Assembly (NCBI RefSeq): GCF_003574315.2
Contig: NZ_AP025739.1
Span: forward strand, 5,146,001-5,210,000
Direction of reading: 5' to 3'
Length of the DNA stretch: 64,000 nt
Source of the DNA: Capsulimonas corticalis
Lineage (GTDB): Bacteria > Armatimonadota > Armatimonadia > Armatimonadales > Capsulimonadaceae
In this document: positions 34,062-42,847 of the stretch, one piece after another
Layout: every line of letters begins with the position of its first letter
Numbering within the stretch: position 1 is the stretch's first letter
Translations under genes and position numbers: made by a program
The notes under the pieces: model-generated
Told to the model about the DNA's origin: nothing
Seen by the model: only the letters and a program-made list of their open reading frames with translations
The model's database searches: none

Positions 34062-36047
34062 TTAATTGACGCTCGCCTGCGCCGACATCGCGGTTTTCAT
34101 CGGCTGTCCGCGCAGTTCGGCGATGCGCTGCAACGTATCTTCGGCTTCCCGGCTCTTGAACAGGCGCAGCACATGGCGGTACGCAATCTCGGCTTCGTCC
34201 CAATCACCGCTCAGAAAGGCGATTCGGCCGCGCGCGATCTCTCCATTCACGTAATCCAGAGCCATATTGGTGAGGAAATCGTCGGTCACATACATGCCGT
34301 CGTAGACGCCGCGAAGCGAATAGTTTCTCCAGACACGCTTGGTCTCGGCGAGCAGAACGGGCGGCGCCGGACGCCGATCGTGAGGAAAAATCTCCAGTAG
34401 CAGGCCGATCTGCGCGATGGACGCCGTTTTCTCCAGATAATCCCGCACCGTGATCGTCTTGTCCCGCTCCAGGTGGATCGGAGGACCGTCCATCGCTCCC
34501 AAAAAGTAGAGCGGTCGATTCACGGCGAGGCAATGGGTGATAATGCGGCGCAGCGGCTCTTCGCGCGTCGCCTGTCGGATGGTGACCGAATCTGCCGGAA
34601 AGATCGAGGCCATATCTCGATCGCCTTGGGTGACTTGCGTGAGGTACCAGCCGCATACCCAGCGGTGATAGACTTTGTCGTAAATACCGGCGAGCATGCC
34701 GCGCTTGACGAGCGTGACATCCAGCCGGCGGCCTTCCACATGCTGCAAATACGAGATTGCGGAATCCGATGTATCGCGTCCAAAATCGATCAGAACGCCG
34801 CCGCGCGGGATGGTCGCGAGCAGATTGCGGCCGTAGTCATAGCAGGTCCAGTTATGGCTGAGGTCGTTGAGCGTCCAGTGCCGCATTGCCTGGAACGGAG
34901 TGATCGCCAGCGCGCAGGCAGCCGCGAGAGTTGCGAACGCGACATGCTTGCTGGGTTCGACACCGCGCTGGATAACGTCCCAGGCCGCCGTCATCGCAAA
35001 TCCCGCCGCCAGGGACATGCTGATATAGCACGGAATAAAGTAGATATAGGCGTTGTAAATTCCGTAATTAACCGTGTAGAAGACATCCGCCAAAATTACC
35101 CATGACAGCAGGATCGCCAGGGGGCGATGGTCCCGGCGGCTCCAAAGGACGATCAATCCGGCAAGGGCGAGCGTGGCGCCGGCCCACGTCAGTTCGCGTC
35201 CAAGACCGAAATACCAGGCGCTCAGCTGAAGCATCACATCGTGGAGACTGGAGTGAAACATGGCGTCAGAATACTGACGGCCAGTCACATGAAACCAGAA
35301 TGCGAACGGCGAGGTGACGCCTCCCCAGTTCGCGGCGGGGTGAGCCGACGCCCGGATGGGAAGATAGGCGTAAAACAGCAGCGGAGCCAATCCCATGGCG
35401 ATCGTGGACGTCCATTTCCGCCGCGTCTCTTGGTCCCTCAGTCGAAGCAGAGCCGGCTTAGTCATCAAAATAAATGCGAGGAAACCCGGAAGGAACAAAG
35501 TATTGGTCTGGTGATTGGTGAGGGCGAATCCATAGACGAGCGCCAGCATCCGTAAATCTCTCGTTTGACATCCGCGCGTTCGCCAGCGCGCCGCCAGGAA
35601 TAAGAGGAGCGACGTGTAGAACGCCGTCAGGCTGTAAGTCTCACAAAATAAGCATTGCTGCCAGAACGTGAGTGAAAACGCGAACATGCCGGCGGCGGCC
35701 GCCGCAACGACTCGGGAAGCTCCGACGGAGCGTGAGAAGCCGTATAGACAGGGAATCGCGAGAGCCCCAAACAGGGCGCTCAGCACATTCAATCGCCAAA
35801 TCGGCGCGCCTACGGGCAGGATGAGTGTCCAGAGTTTCGCCAACAGGCACCAGACGGGATATCCCGTCGGGTGGGTGACGCCGAGGGAATACGCCGCGGT
35901 CGCCAGTTCTCCGCAATCGCCCCAATAGATTGTTGGACAAAGTGTGCGCAGATACACGAAAAACGCCATCGCAAACAGCGCGGCGGCGACCCATCGGTCC
36001 TGAATATGAGCTTTGAGAGGAAAAATCATGGTTTCTCGACTGTCCAT
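34062..36047 (-). CDS. DUF2723 membrane glycosyltransferase-like protein
   Basis: 661 residues. The N-terminus has the DUF2723 signature: LRTLCPTIYWGDCGELATAA followed by YSLGVTHPTGYP, with the Asp of the GDCGEL loop that in protein O-mannosyltransferase-like enzymes contacts the lipid-linked sugar. About ten membrane segments cover residues 19-390; the C-terminal 250 residues are soluble and end with a TPR-like pair (AEIAYRHVLRLFKSREAEDTLQRIAEL, split here by helix turns). It may transfer a sugar to pilin or other exported proteins, given its place between pilin genes. Start at 36047 or the ATG at 36029; neither has a clear Shine-Dalgarno. Confidence 0.75.
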   Translation of the reverse strand: MDSRETMIFPLKAHIQDRWVAAALFAMAFFVYLRTLCPTIYWGDCGELATAAYSLGVTHPTGYPVWCLLAKLWTLILPVGAPIWRLNVLSALFGALAIPCLYGFSRSVGASRVVAAAAAGMFAFSLTFWQQCLFCETYSLTAFYTSLLLFLAARWRTRGCQTRDLRMLALVYGFALTNHQTNTLFLPGFLAFILMTKPALLRLRDQETRRKWTSTIAMGLAPLLFYAYLPIRASAHPAANWGGVTSPFAFWFHVTGRQYSDAMFHSSLHDVMLQLSAWYFGLGRELTWAGATLALAGLIVLWSRRDHRPLAILLSWVILADVFYTVNYGIYNAYIYFIPCYISMSLAAGFAMTAAWDVIQRGVEPSKHVAFATLAAACALAITPFQAMRHWTLNDLSHNWTCYDYGRNLLATIPRGGVLIDFGRDTSDSAISYLQHVEGRRLDVTLVKRGMLAGIYDKVYHRWVCGWYLTQVTQGDRDMASIFPADSVTIRQATREEPLRRIITHCLAVNRPLYFLGAMDGPPIHLERDKTITVRDYLEKTASIAQIGLLLEIFPHDRRPAPPVLLAETKRVWRNYSLRGVYDGMYVTDDFLTNMALDYVNGEIARGRIAFLSGDWDEAEIAYRHVLRLFKSREAEDTLQRIAELRGQPMKTAMSAQASVN

Positions 36048-36121
36048 AGTGATGCGCTAATGCGACGATTCTTAGTTACATATCGGCGAAATCCCGCATT
36101 TTCTACAGGTTGGAGAATGAG

Positions 36122-36158
36122 AAACAAAAACAAGGCGCCGGATAAATCCGGCGCCTTG
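36122..36158 (-). terminator. Terminator of the second pilin gene
   Basis: CAAGGCGCCGGA and TCCGGCGCCTTG form a 12-bp stem with loop TAAA; on the minus strand TTTTTGTTTC follows. Confidence 0.92.
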
Positions 36159-36181
36159 CCAATCGAAACGATCCGTGAAGC

Positions 36182-36547
<366 letters not shown>

Positions 36548-36575
36548 ATTCGGATTTTCCTTTGAGTATCGAAAA

Positions 36576-36600
36576 GCCGGCCGACGCTTCAGGCGCCGGC
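36576..36600 (-). terminator. Possible weak terminator between the pilin copies
   Basis: GCCGGC at 36576-36581 pairs with GCCGGC at 36595-36600; TTTTC follows on the minus strand. The stem is short, so partial read-through into the second copy is likely. Confidence 0.4.
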
Positions 36601-36627
36601 CAGCGGTCGTTGGCGTGATGTGAAAGC

Positions 36628-36993
<366 letters not shown>

Positions 36994-37202
36994 ACTTACT
37001 CCTTGTACCTTCTGTCCCGCATTGAAGTTGTAGCACGGGATCAGTCGTATTCGATATCTTTATATCGGTAGGAGTCCTCGTCAGGATTAGAGCGTCACAT
37101 TCGGTATTAATACGAGTTTTCGTCGTTTTTCTTCAAACAGCCATACTTTGGGTTCACCGATATCTCGATAGGCCGCCGCCTAGCGAAATATCACATAGAT
37201 GC

Positions 37203-37231
37203 TTGACTTTCAATACAGAGTTATGTAATAC
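37203..37231 (+). promoter_or_regulatory. Promoter of the ANTAR regulator leader
   Basis: TTGACT, a 17-bp spacer and TAATAC. A start near 37238 gives a leader of about 260 nt before the ATG at 37499. Confidence 0.65.
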
Positions 37232-37278
37232 TAGCCCTACATCGACGGTGAAGCCCGTCGTTCGAACCGCTCCAATGC

Positions 37279-37306
37279 AGGATCGTGCTTCGATCTTTTC
37301 TTTTTT
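37279..37306 (+). terminator. Leader terminator 1
   Basis: AGGATCG and CGATCTT enclose a TGCTT loop, followed by TTTTCTTTTTTG. Only about 40-70 nt downstream of the predicted start. A hairpin CGACGG/CCGTCG with a 6-nt loop (37243-37260) lies just before it. Confidence 0.65.
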
Positions 37307-37355
37307 GTATCACGCGTCTCACGCAATGAATGCGTAACCATTTCTCTGCCAATGA

Positions 37356-37413
37356 GGTTAGCCCGACAGTGTTGTCAATTACTAGACAACGCTGTGCGAC
37401 GCTAACCTTTTTT
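37356..37413 (+). terminator. Leader terminator 2
   Basis: Three stacked helices, GGTTAGC/GCTAACC, ACAG/CTGT and GTTGTC/GACAAC, are followed by TTTTTT. TAACC at 37335-37339 can pair with GGTTA of the left arm and so act as an alternative, anti-terminating partner. Confidence 0.8.
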
Positions 37414-37498
37414 GTCGTCTCCGGTCCACCCCGAACACACCGTTCCGTGCTGTGTTTACCGGCCGCTGAGACAAGGAGAACTTGGGATCTTCCACCTT

Positions 37499-38080
37499 AT
37501 GGAACACGCAAAAGTTGTTGTTGCCGATGACGACCCAATCACACGTATGGATCTTCGGGTCACTCTGGAAGAACTCGGCTTAATGGTGCTGGGGGAGGCG
37601 GAGGACGGACGCCAGGCGGTGGATCTCGTGCGATCCCTGCGCCCCGATCTGGCGATCCTGGATGTCATGATGCCCCAGATGGACGGCCTGGAAGCCGCCC
37701 GCATCATTCGCTCGGAAGATCTGGCTCCGGTCATGCTTCTCACGGGATACGCCGAGGAAGACATGGTGAGCAAAGCCGACTCCGCCGGCGTGCTTGCTTA
37801 TGTGCGCAAGCCGTTTCGCAAGGAAGACTTGATGCCGGCGATCGCCATTACCCTCGGACGGTATCGGGAGCGTCACAATCTCGAACAGGAAATTGAATCC
37901 CTCAAGGAAAAAATGGAATCCCGCAAGGTTGTCGGCCGCGCGAAGGCGATTTTGATGGAACGCTATAACCTTACGGAACGGGAAGCGTTTCACCGCATAC
38001 AAAACAAGAGTCAAATGCTGCAAAAGCCGCCCCATGAGATCGCGAAGGCGATCATTACGGCGAGCGAGCTGGGCGTTTAG
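37499..38080 (+). CDS. Response regulator with ANTAR RNA-binding domain (AmiR/NasT-like)
   Basis: 193 residues from the ATG at 37499; the frame is open to 37412 but the extra part is unlike a receiver, and there is no close Shine-Dalgarno. Receiver domain: DDDP at 10-13, phosphorylated Asp55 in ILDVMMP, Thr82 and Lys104 in RKPF. A coiled coil (RYRERHNLEQEIESLKEKME) leads to the ANTAR domain (about 137-193: VVGRAKAILMERYNLTEREA and FHRIQNKS), which binds paired hexaloop RNA hairpins and stops termination. Downstream genes are a porin and an ammonium transporter, fitting nitrogen control as with NasT. No cognate kinase is adjacent. Confidence 0.88.
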   Translation: MEHAKVVVADDDPITRMDLRVTLEELGLMVLGEAEDGRQAVDLVRSLRPDLAILDVMMPQMDGLEAARIIRSEDLAPVMLLTGYAEEDMVSKADSAGVLAYVRKPFRKEDLMPAIAITLGRYRERHNLEQEIESLKEKMESRKVVGRAKAILMERYNLTEREAFHRIQNKSQMLQKPPHEIAKAIITASELGV

Positions 38081-38514
38081 GATTTACCTGCGCAATGTCA
38101 CACTGTATGGATCGCACGGGGGCTATGGACGGCCCAAAGGACGCGGCAATTGAGCCGGTCATCATGTTAACCACTATTGTCACCGCCTTGACGCCGGGAT
38201 CCGTTCCCGCGCCGGGGAGACAACCAGAAAGGAGGTCTTACTGTGTGTGAGGCGGCCGCGCCGGCCGTGCCCACAACATCAGTTCCGTGACGAGCGTGGT
38301 CCTTATCGCGGAGCGCCAAGGAAGGCGTTCCCCGCTGGCGCATCGCCGCGTTCGTGTCCCCGTTCTTCCCTGAGACGGCGGCGCGCCGCGTCCTGGCCGG
38401 CCCTTATTCGACCCTGTCTCATTCGTGATCCGCTGCAAGTCCGGGTGGTCGCGCAACATAGCAAGAGTGTTAGACGCTCGATTATATTTCATTACGTCCC
38501 AGGAGGATTTGCAC
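38081..38514 (+). promoter_or_regulatory. Long leader of the porin gene with ANTAR-type hexaloop hairpins
   Basis: 434 bp without a gene. Stem GGGCT/GGCCC with loop ATGGAC (38120-38135) is followed 8 nt later by CGGC/GCCG with loop AATTGA (38144-38157). A third hairpin, GGAGCGCC/GGCGTTCC with loop AAGGAA, is at 38310-38331. Loops 1 and 3 have A at position 1 and G at position 4, the rule for ANTAR targets; loop 2 has only the A. A GC-rich hairpin at 38374-38394 could be a terminator but has no T run. Confidence 0.5.
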
Positions 38515-39783
38515 TTGCGTACGAACCTTATCGATCTGAAGAAGTTCTCGATGGCCGCCGCGATTTTGCTGGTTGGCGGCGCGTCGATCGCCCCCTCGAT
38601 GGCGCAGACCCCGCCGACCGCGCCCCCGCCGGCTCCCGGCACCACCGCGCCTTCCCCCGAGCAGGCTCCGTCCGGAACCGCCACGCCGACGCCCGCCGCG
38701 CCGACGCCCGCGCCGAACTACGATATCCAGTACAACGGTTTGGTGGACGGCTACTTCCAGTATCAGTTCAATAACCCGAAGGACGCCACGACGCTCACCG
38801 GACGCACGTACGACGTTCGCCACCTGACTCCCGCGCTCGCCCTTGCTGAGCTCAACGTGTTCAAGAACGCGAAACCGGGCGGCTTTGGCTTCAAGACGAC
38901 CCTGATCGCCGGCGACACCGCCGACATCAACCATGGCGGCCTGGGCGTGGGCGGAACCGGCGAAGGCCGCTTCAAGAACGTGCAGCAGGCTTACGGCACC
39001 TACGCCTTTGCCGGCGCAGGCGGCGGAATCGATTTCGGCAAGTTCTACACGCCGTTCGGTTATGAGGTTACGGAGAGCAATGCGAACTATAACTATTCGC
39101 GCTCCGATGTCTTCGCCCTTCTGCCGTTCTACCACTTCGGTGTCCGCGCTTATACTCCGTCGATCCATGGCCTGACCTTGACCGGTTATGTTGTCAGCAC
39201 GCTGAACGACACCGCGACCGCCGGCGTTCAGGACAACAACAAGGAGCCAGCGTACATCGTTTCGCTGAACTACGCCGACCCTGCCGGCAAGTACTCGATC
39301 ATCGAATCGGCCGGCTTCGGAAACGACAAGCCCGCCGGCGTGACGACGAAAACCGTCCTGAGCGATACGGACTTCACGTATAATATCTCGGCCGCGACCC
39401 TGGTCGGCCTGAATTACTTCTACGAGAAGTACAATCCGGACGGCGACAACAACGATCAGACGAACAACGGCTATGCGGTTTACTTCAAGCAGACCCTGAC
39501 TCCGAAGACCGCCTTCGCCCTTCGCTATTCCGGCTTCGAGCAGAAGCAGGACATTCCTGGTCAGCTTATTCAGGACGCTGCGGCGACAACGCCCGCGACG
39601 ACCACGACGTTCCGCCCGTGGGAAATCACCGCGACCTACGAGTACAAGGCCGCCGCGAACTTCCTGACCCGGTACGAGTATCGGCACGATCACGCGAACC
39701 AGAATGTCTTCGAGGATAGCGACGGCAATACGACCAAAAAAGAGCAGGACACCTTCTCGGTCTCCGGCGTCTTCACGTTCTAA
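38515..39783 (+). CDS. Outer-membrane beta-barrel porin (BBP2-like)
   Basis: 422 residues from a TTG at 38515 with a perfect AGGAGG 8 bp upstream. Signal peptide LRTNLIDLKKFSMAAAILL with cleavage near SMAQ, then a Pro/Ala/Thr-rich linker of about 45 residues, and from YDIQYNGLVDGYFQYQFNN on a chain of alternating amphipathic strands ending in SVSGVFTF; the terminal Phe is the outer-membrane insertion signal. This resembles the putative beta-barrel porin 2 family. It likely lets small solutes, maybe ammonium or other nitrogen sources, across the outer membrane, given the ammonium transporter downstream. Separated from it by a terminator. Confidence 0.8.
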   Translation: MRTNLIDLKKFSMAAAILLVGGASIAPSMAQTPPTAPPPAPGTTAPSPEQAPSGTATPTPAAPTPAPNYDIQYNGLVDGYFQYQFNNPKDATTLTGRTYDVRHLTPALALAELNVFKNAKPGGFGFKTTLIAGDTADINHGGLGVGGTGEGRFKNVQQAYGTYAFAGAGGGIDFGKFYTPFGYEVTESNANYNYSRSDVFALLPFYHFGVRAYTPSIHGLTLTGYVVSTLNDTATAGVQDNNKEPAYIVSLNYADPAGKYSIIESAGFGNDKPAGVTTKTVLSDTDFTYNISAATLVGLNYFYEKYNPDGDNNDQTNNGYAVYFKQTLTPKTAFALRYSGFEQKQDIPGQLIQDAAATTPATTTTFRPWEITATYEYKAAANFLTRYEYRHDHANQNVFEDSDGNTTKKEQDTFSVSGVFTF

Positions 39784-39804
39784 CTGGAACTGACCGTAGT
39801 TTCT

Positions 39805-39849
39805 GATCTCCGTCGGCGGACATGGATGGACGCCGGCGGAGATTTTTTA
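39805..39849 (+). terminator. Terminator between porin and ammonium transporter
   Basis: ATCTCCG and CGGAGAT with an inner CGGCG/CGCCG form the stem; TTTTTTAT follows. It lies 14 bp before the transporter start, so it may act as an attenuator that adjusts the ratio of the two gene products. Confidence 0.85.
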
Positions 39850-39862
39850 TCAGGGGGACTTT

Positions 39863-41494
39863 ATGCTTAGTCGCTTTACTGGACTGCGCGCCGCCTGCCG
39901 CGTACTGCTCCTTGCTCTCTTCCTCTGCTGCGCGCTCACCTTTGGCGGTTCTCTTCACTCAAGTTTTGCGCAGGTCGCCGGGGATCCTTCCGGCACCAAG
40001 ACCGGCGCCGCGATCGACGCTACTACGGCGAACGGCCCGATCTTCAAAGATCAGGAAACCGTGGACTCGGTGCGCGCGAACGTTCCCACCATCGCCACTC
40101 TCGCGGATGGCGTCGGACACACTCGCGTCGCCGTCAATATCGTCTTTACTCTGCTGACGGGCTTTCTCGTGATGTTCATGCAGGCCGGATTCGCCATGGT
40201 GGAAACAGGTTTCTGCCGCGCGAAAAACGCCGCCCATGTCATGATGACGAACTTGATGATTTATCCGATCGGAGTCCTGGGATTCTGGATTTGCGGCTTC
40301 GCGATCATGTTCGGCAGTGTGGGAGCGGTTGGGTCTCTGGGCGGAACGCCCGCTCTGATCGGCGGCGAATTCAAAATCGGAGACGTCGGTCTCTGGGGCA
40401 CACGCGGCTTGTTTCTTTCCGGCAACTTTTATGATGTCGGCGTGTTTACGCTTTTCCTTTTCGAAGTAGTATTCATGAGCGCGTCGGTCATTATTCCCAC
40501 GGGAGCGATGGCGGAGCGCTGGAAGTTCAATTCGTTCATCGTCTACGGCTTTTTTGCATCCATGATCCTTTATCCGATCTACGGCCACCAGATTTGGGGT
40601 GGGGGATGGCTTTCGCAGCTCGGTCACCTTTATCACCTCGGGCACGGCGCGGTCGACTTCGCCGGTTCGGGAGTTGTGCATAGCATCGGCGGCTGGACGG
40701 CGCTTGCGGGCGCGCTTGTGCTCGGTCCGCGTATCGGCAAGTTTACGAACGGCAAGGCCAATCCGATGCCCGGCCACGACATTCCGATGGCGCTGCTGGG
40801 GACCTTTATCCTGGCGTTCGGCTGGTTCGGCTTCAATCCGGGCTCGACGCTTGGTATGGCGGGCGCCGGCGGCATGCGCGCGGCGATCATCGCCGTCAAC
40901 ACCATGCTGGCTTCGGCTTCCGGCGCGTTCGCGGCGCTTTTGATCTGGAAGGCCATGTTCAAGAAGCCCGACCCCGGCATGGCGGCGAACGGGATGCTGG
41001 CCGGTCTGGTCGCGATCACCGCGCCGTGCGCTTATGTGACCTCCGGTTTCGCCATTCTGATCGGCGCCATCGCCGGCGGCCTGGTTTGCTGGGGCGTCAT
41101 CATGATCGAGAAGAACGGCATTGACGATCCGGTCGGCGCATTCTCCGTTCACGGAATCAACGGGATCTGGGGCGTGATGGCGGTCGGTCTGTTCGCCGAC
41201 GGCACCTATGGCGACGGCCTTAACGGCGTCTCCGGCAACGTCACGGGACTGTTCTACGGTCACGGCGGCGGAGCGCAGTTCATGGCGCAGATGATCAGTA
41301 TTGTGGTCTGCGGAGCATGGGCGTTCGGTATCTCGACGCTGTTCTTCAAGGTCCAAAACGCCCTGACGCCCGGCGGCATCCGCTCTCGCCGCGAGGACGA
41401 GATCGCCGGATTGGACATGCCGGAAATGGGCGCTTACGCTTATCCCGAGTTCCAGCTTCGCAGTGAAGTTCGGGAGTCGGCGCTGGTCGACTGA
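39863..41494 (+). CDS. amt: Ammonium transporter (Amt family)
   Basis: 543 residues. An N-terminal signal peptide (MLSRFTGLRAACRVLLLALF, cleavage near SFAQ) and a 60-residue periplasmic stretch precede the 11-helix Amt core, as in the longer Amt proteins. Typical sequences are MQAGFAMVETGFCRAKNAAH, MSASVIIPTGAMAERWKF, HSIGGWTALAGALVLGPR (twin-His region 1), AFGWFGFNPGSTLG and HGINGIWGVMAVGLFADG (second conserved His). It takes up NH4+/NH3 at the inner membrane. No glnB gene follows. Control by the ANTAR regulator upstream is inferred. Confidence 0.93.
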   Translation: MLSRFTGLRAACRVLLLALFLCCALTFGGSLHSSFAQVAGDPSGTKTGAAIDATTANGPIFKDQETVDSVRANVPTIATLADGVGHTRVAVNIVFTLLTGFLVMFMQAGFAMVETGFCRAKNAAHVMMTNLMIYPIGVLGFWICGFAIMFGSVGAVGSLGGTPALIGGEFKIGDVGLWGTRGLFLSGNFYDVGVFTLFLFEVVFMSASVIIPTGAMAERWKFNSFIVYGFFASMILYPIYGHQIWGGGWLSQLGHLYHLGHGAVDFAGSGVVHSIGGWTALAGALVLGPRIGKFTNGKANPMPGHDIPMALLGTFILAFGWFGFNPGSTLGMAGAGGMRAAIIAVNTMLASASGAFAALLIWKAMFKKPDPGMAANGMLAGLVAITAPCAYVTSGFAILIGAIAGGLVCWGVIMIEKNGIDDPVGAFSVHGINGIWGVMAVGLFADGTYGDGLNGVSGNVTGLFYGHGGGAQFMAQMISIVVCGAWAFGISTLFFKVQNALTPGGIRSRREDEIAGLDMPEMGAYAYPEFQLRSEVRESALVD

Positions 41495-41790
41495 TATTCC
41501 TCCCTCCTCTTCGAGATCCACGGGCTGAGAATCCCCTCTCAGCCCGACTTTTCATAATTGTTCGCCCAAACATATAGTTTTCCATCAAATTTGAGTATAA
41601 TATTTGCAGCATCTTTTGATAGTAATTTCACTGCTCTGCGCCGTTGCAGCTTCTCTTTTATTCAATGTTCTGGAAACAGCGTCGTGTTCCGGACAACCCG
41701 CAGTCACTTGTACTCAGGCGATAGCATCGCAGGACACTGAGATTCGTGCTGCAATGCTTCGAGAGATCTGTGAGGCCGGAGGGATCAGAA
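41495..41790. other. Intergenic region after amt
   Basis: Holds a terminator (41521-41552) and a TATAAT at 41596-41601 without a good -35. A 73-codon frame from a TTG at 41604 encodes a hydrophobic, signal-like N-terminus (LLIVISLLCAVAASLLF), but its start would be only two bases from the TATAAT and it overlaps the next gene, so I do not call it. Confidence 0.4.
41521..41552 (+). terminator. Terminator of amt
   Basis: CGGGCTGAGA and TCTCAGCCCG form a 10-bp stem with a 6-nt loop, followed by ACTTTTC. Confidence 0.85.
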
Positions 41791-42729
41791 TTGCCTATCA
41801 GCGGAAGTTCGTATTACGACGATAACAAAGAAAACGCCCCTAAAAAGAAGCCGTTTTTCAGAGCATATTTAGACGCCTTGAAGGCCGGGAAGCAAGCCTT
41901 GGACGCCGCAGTGTCTGAAGCTCCCACGTCCTTCGCCCCGCCGCCCGCAGCGGCGCCTGTCGCTCCCATCGCAACCCCAGCCGCATCCACGCCGCCAGTC
42001 GTGGAGTACGCGCCTCCCGCGCCAGCGCCCATCGCTACAGCGCCGTCTCCTGTCGCGGCCGCGCCCGTGGCCGCCTTTGAGCCCGCGCCGCAGAGCCGCC
42101 CTGCGCGCCGTCCCGCCAAGCGCCGTCGGTCCTCGGAATCGACGGAGATCGCTCCGAGCGCGAACGCATCCATGGATGTCATGATGCAGCACATCCTGGA
42201 ACTGGCGCAAAAGGTGGAAGCCGCCGCCAGTAAGGTGGAGGCGGTCGCGGACAAGGCCGAAGCGACGAACCGTCCGTCCGCGGAAGACGGCGTGATGGTT
42301 CCGACGCGCACGACCTTCTCGCGTCCCGCCCCGCAGTCCTCCAGCTCCCACACCGGCTCCGCCGACCCGGCGGAAGCGCCCATTGTCCCGCCGGTTGTCT
42401 CGGATCCCGGGTTTCGCGCGTCCGCAACCATCCCAATTGGACAGCCTCAGCGCCGCAGCGGCGCTCCGGAAACCATGGGGCGTGACAGTGCGTCGGGTCT
42501 GGTGACTTTGGAGCATGAGATGTCCATCCCCAAGGTTGCTCCGTTCATCCTGGAGGAGGCCCGAGACGCCATGCCCTCGCAATCGCTCCCGGAGCTTCGC
42601 CCCGTCGAGAGCGCCGCGCCGGAACTGCTGCTGACGAAAACCCAGGACGAACCGCGCCCGCAAGGCGCTCCGATCGTCCTGCGCTCGCAGAAATCCAAGG
42701 ATCCGCGCGCGGTAAACGACGGCCGCTAA
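41791..42729 (+). CDS. Hypothetical Pro/Ala-rich protein with a coiled coil
   Basis: 312 residues. I chose the TTG at 41791 because GGAGG lies 8 bp upstream; the frame reaches back to a GTG at 41746. No known domain. An N-terminal basic stretch (APKKKPFFRAYLDALKAG), a Pro/Ala-rich low-complexity region (about 45-110), a basic patch RRPAKRRR, then a heptad-like segment (ILELAQKVEAAASKVEAVAD) of about 30 residues, and another disordered tail. No signal peptide or membrane helix. Possibly a scaffold or chromosome/cell-envelope associated protein; function unknown. Confidence 0.6.
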   Translation: MPISGSSYYDDNKENAPKKKPFFRAYLDALKAGKQALDAAVSEAPTSFAPPPAAAPVAPIATPAASTPPVVEYAPPAPAPIATAPSPVAAAPVAAFEPAPQSRPARRPAKRRRSSESTEIAPSANASMDVMMQHILELAQKVEAAASKVEAVADKAEATNRPSAEDGVMVPTRTTFSRPAPQSSSSHTGSADPAEAPIVPPVVSDPGFRASATIPIGQPQRRSGAPETMGRDSASGLVTLEHEMSIPKVAPFILEEARDAMPSQSLPELRPVESAAPELLLTKTQDEPRPQGAPIVLRSQKSKDPRAVNDGR

Positions 42730-42757
42730 GAAACAAGCAGAAAAAGCATTCGTGCTC

Positions 42758-42800
42758 TGACAAGAGTGCGGCCGCCACTACGGCGGCCGCACTCTTGTCA
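42758..42800. terminator. Perfect 19-bp hairpin between convergent genes
   Basis: Arms TGACAAGAGTGCGGCCGCC and its exact complement around a 5-nt loop. There is no long T run on either side, but the position between convergent genes suggests bidirectional termination. Confidence 0.7.
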
Positions 42801-42847
42801 TTTGTGGTCTCGCGAAAGCAAAGCCATCGCCGATCAGTCTTTTGAAG

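Larger units (their letters stand above)
36994..37498. other. Divergent control region between the pilins and the ANTAR regulator
   Basis: 505 bp without a convincing gene, clearly AT-richer than its surroundings. The left 200 bp should carry the pilin promoter, which I cannot place. The right half holds a + strand promoter at 37203-37231 and two terminators at 37279-37306 and 37356-37413, so the regulator has an attenuated leader or a small RNA is made here. Confidence 0.55.

Noticed and set aside
37240-37300. GTTCGAACC-like stretch considered as the T arm of a tRNA
   Set aside because: No acceptor stem or anticodon arm can be folded around it; the hairpin and T run there fit a terminator.
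39959-41521. Reading frame of 520 codons antisense to the ammonium transporter
   Set aside because: No recognisable domain, and the + strand gene is an unmistakable Amt protein.
41604-41825. Possible 73-residue secreted peptide with a hydrophobic N-terminus
   Set aside because: TTG start only two bases after a TATAAT, no ribosome-binding site, and overlap with the better-supported frame at 41791.
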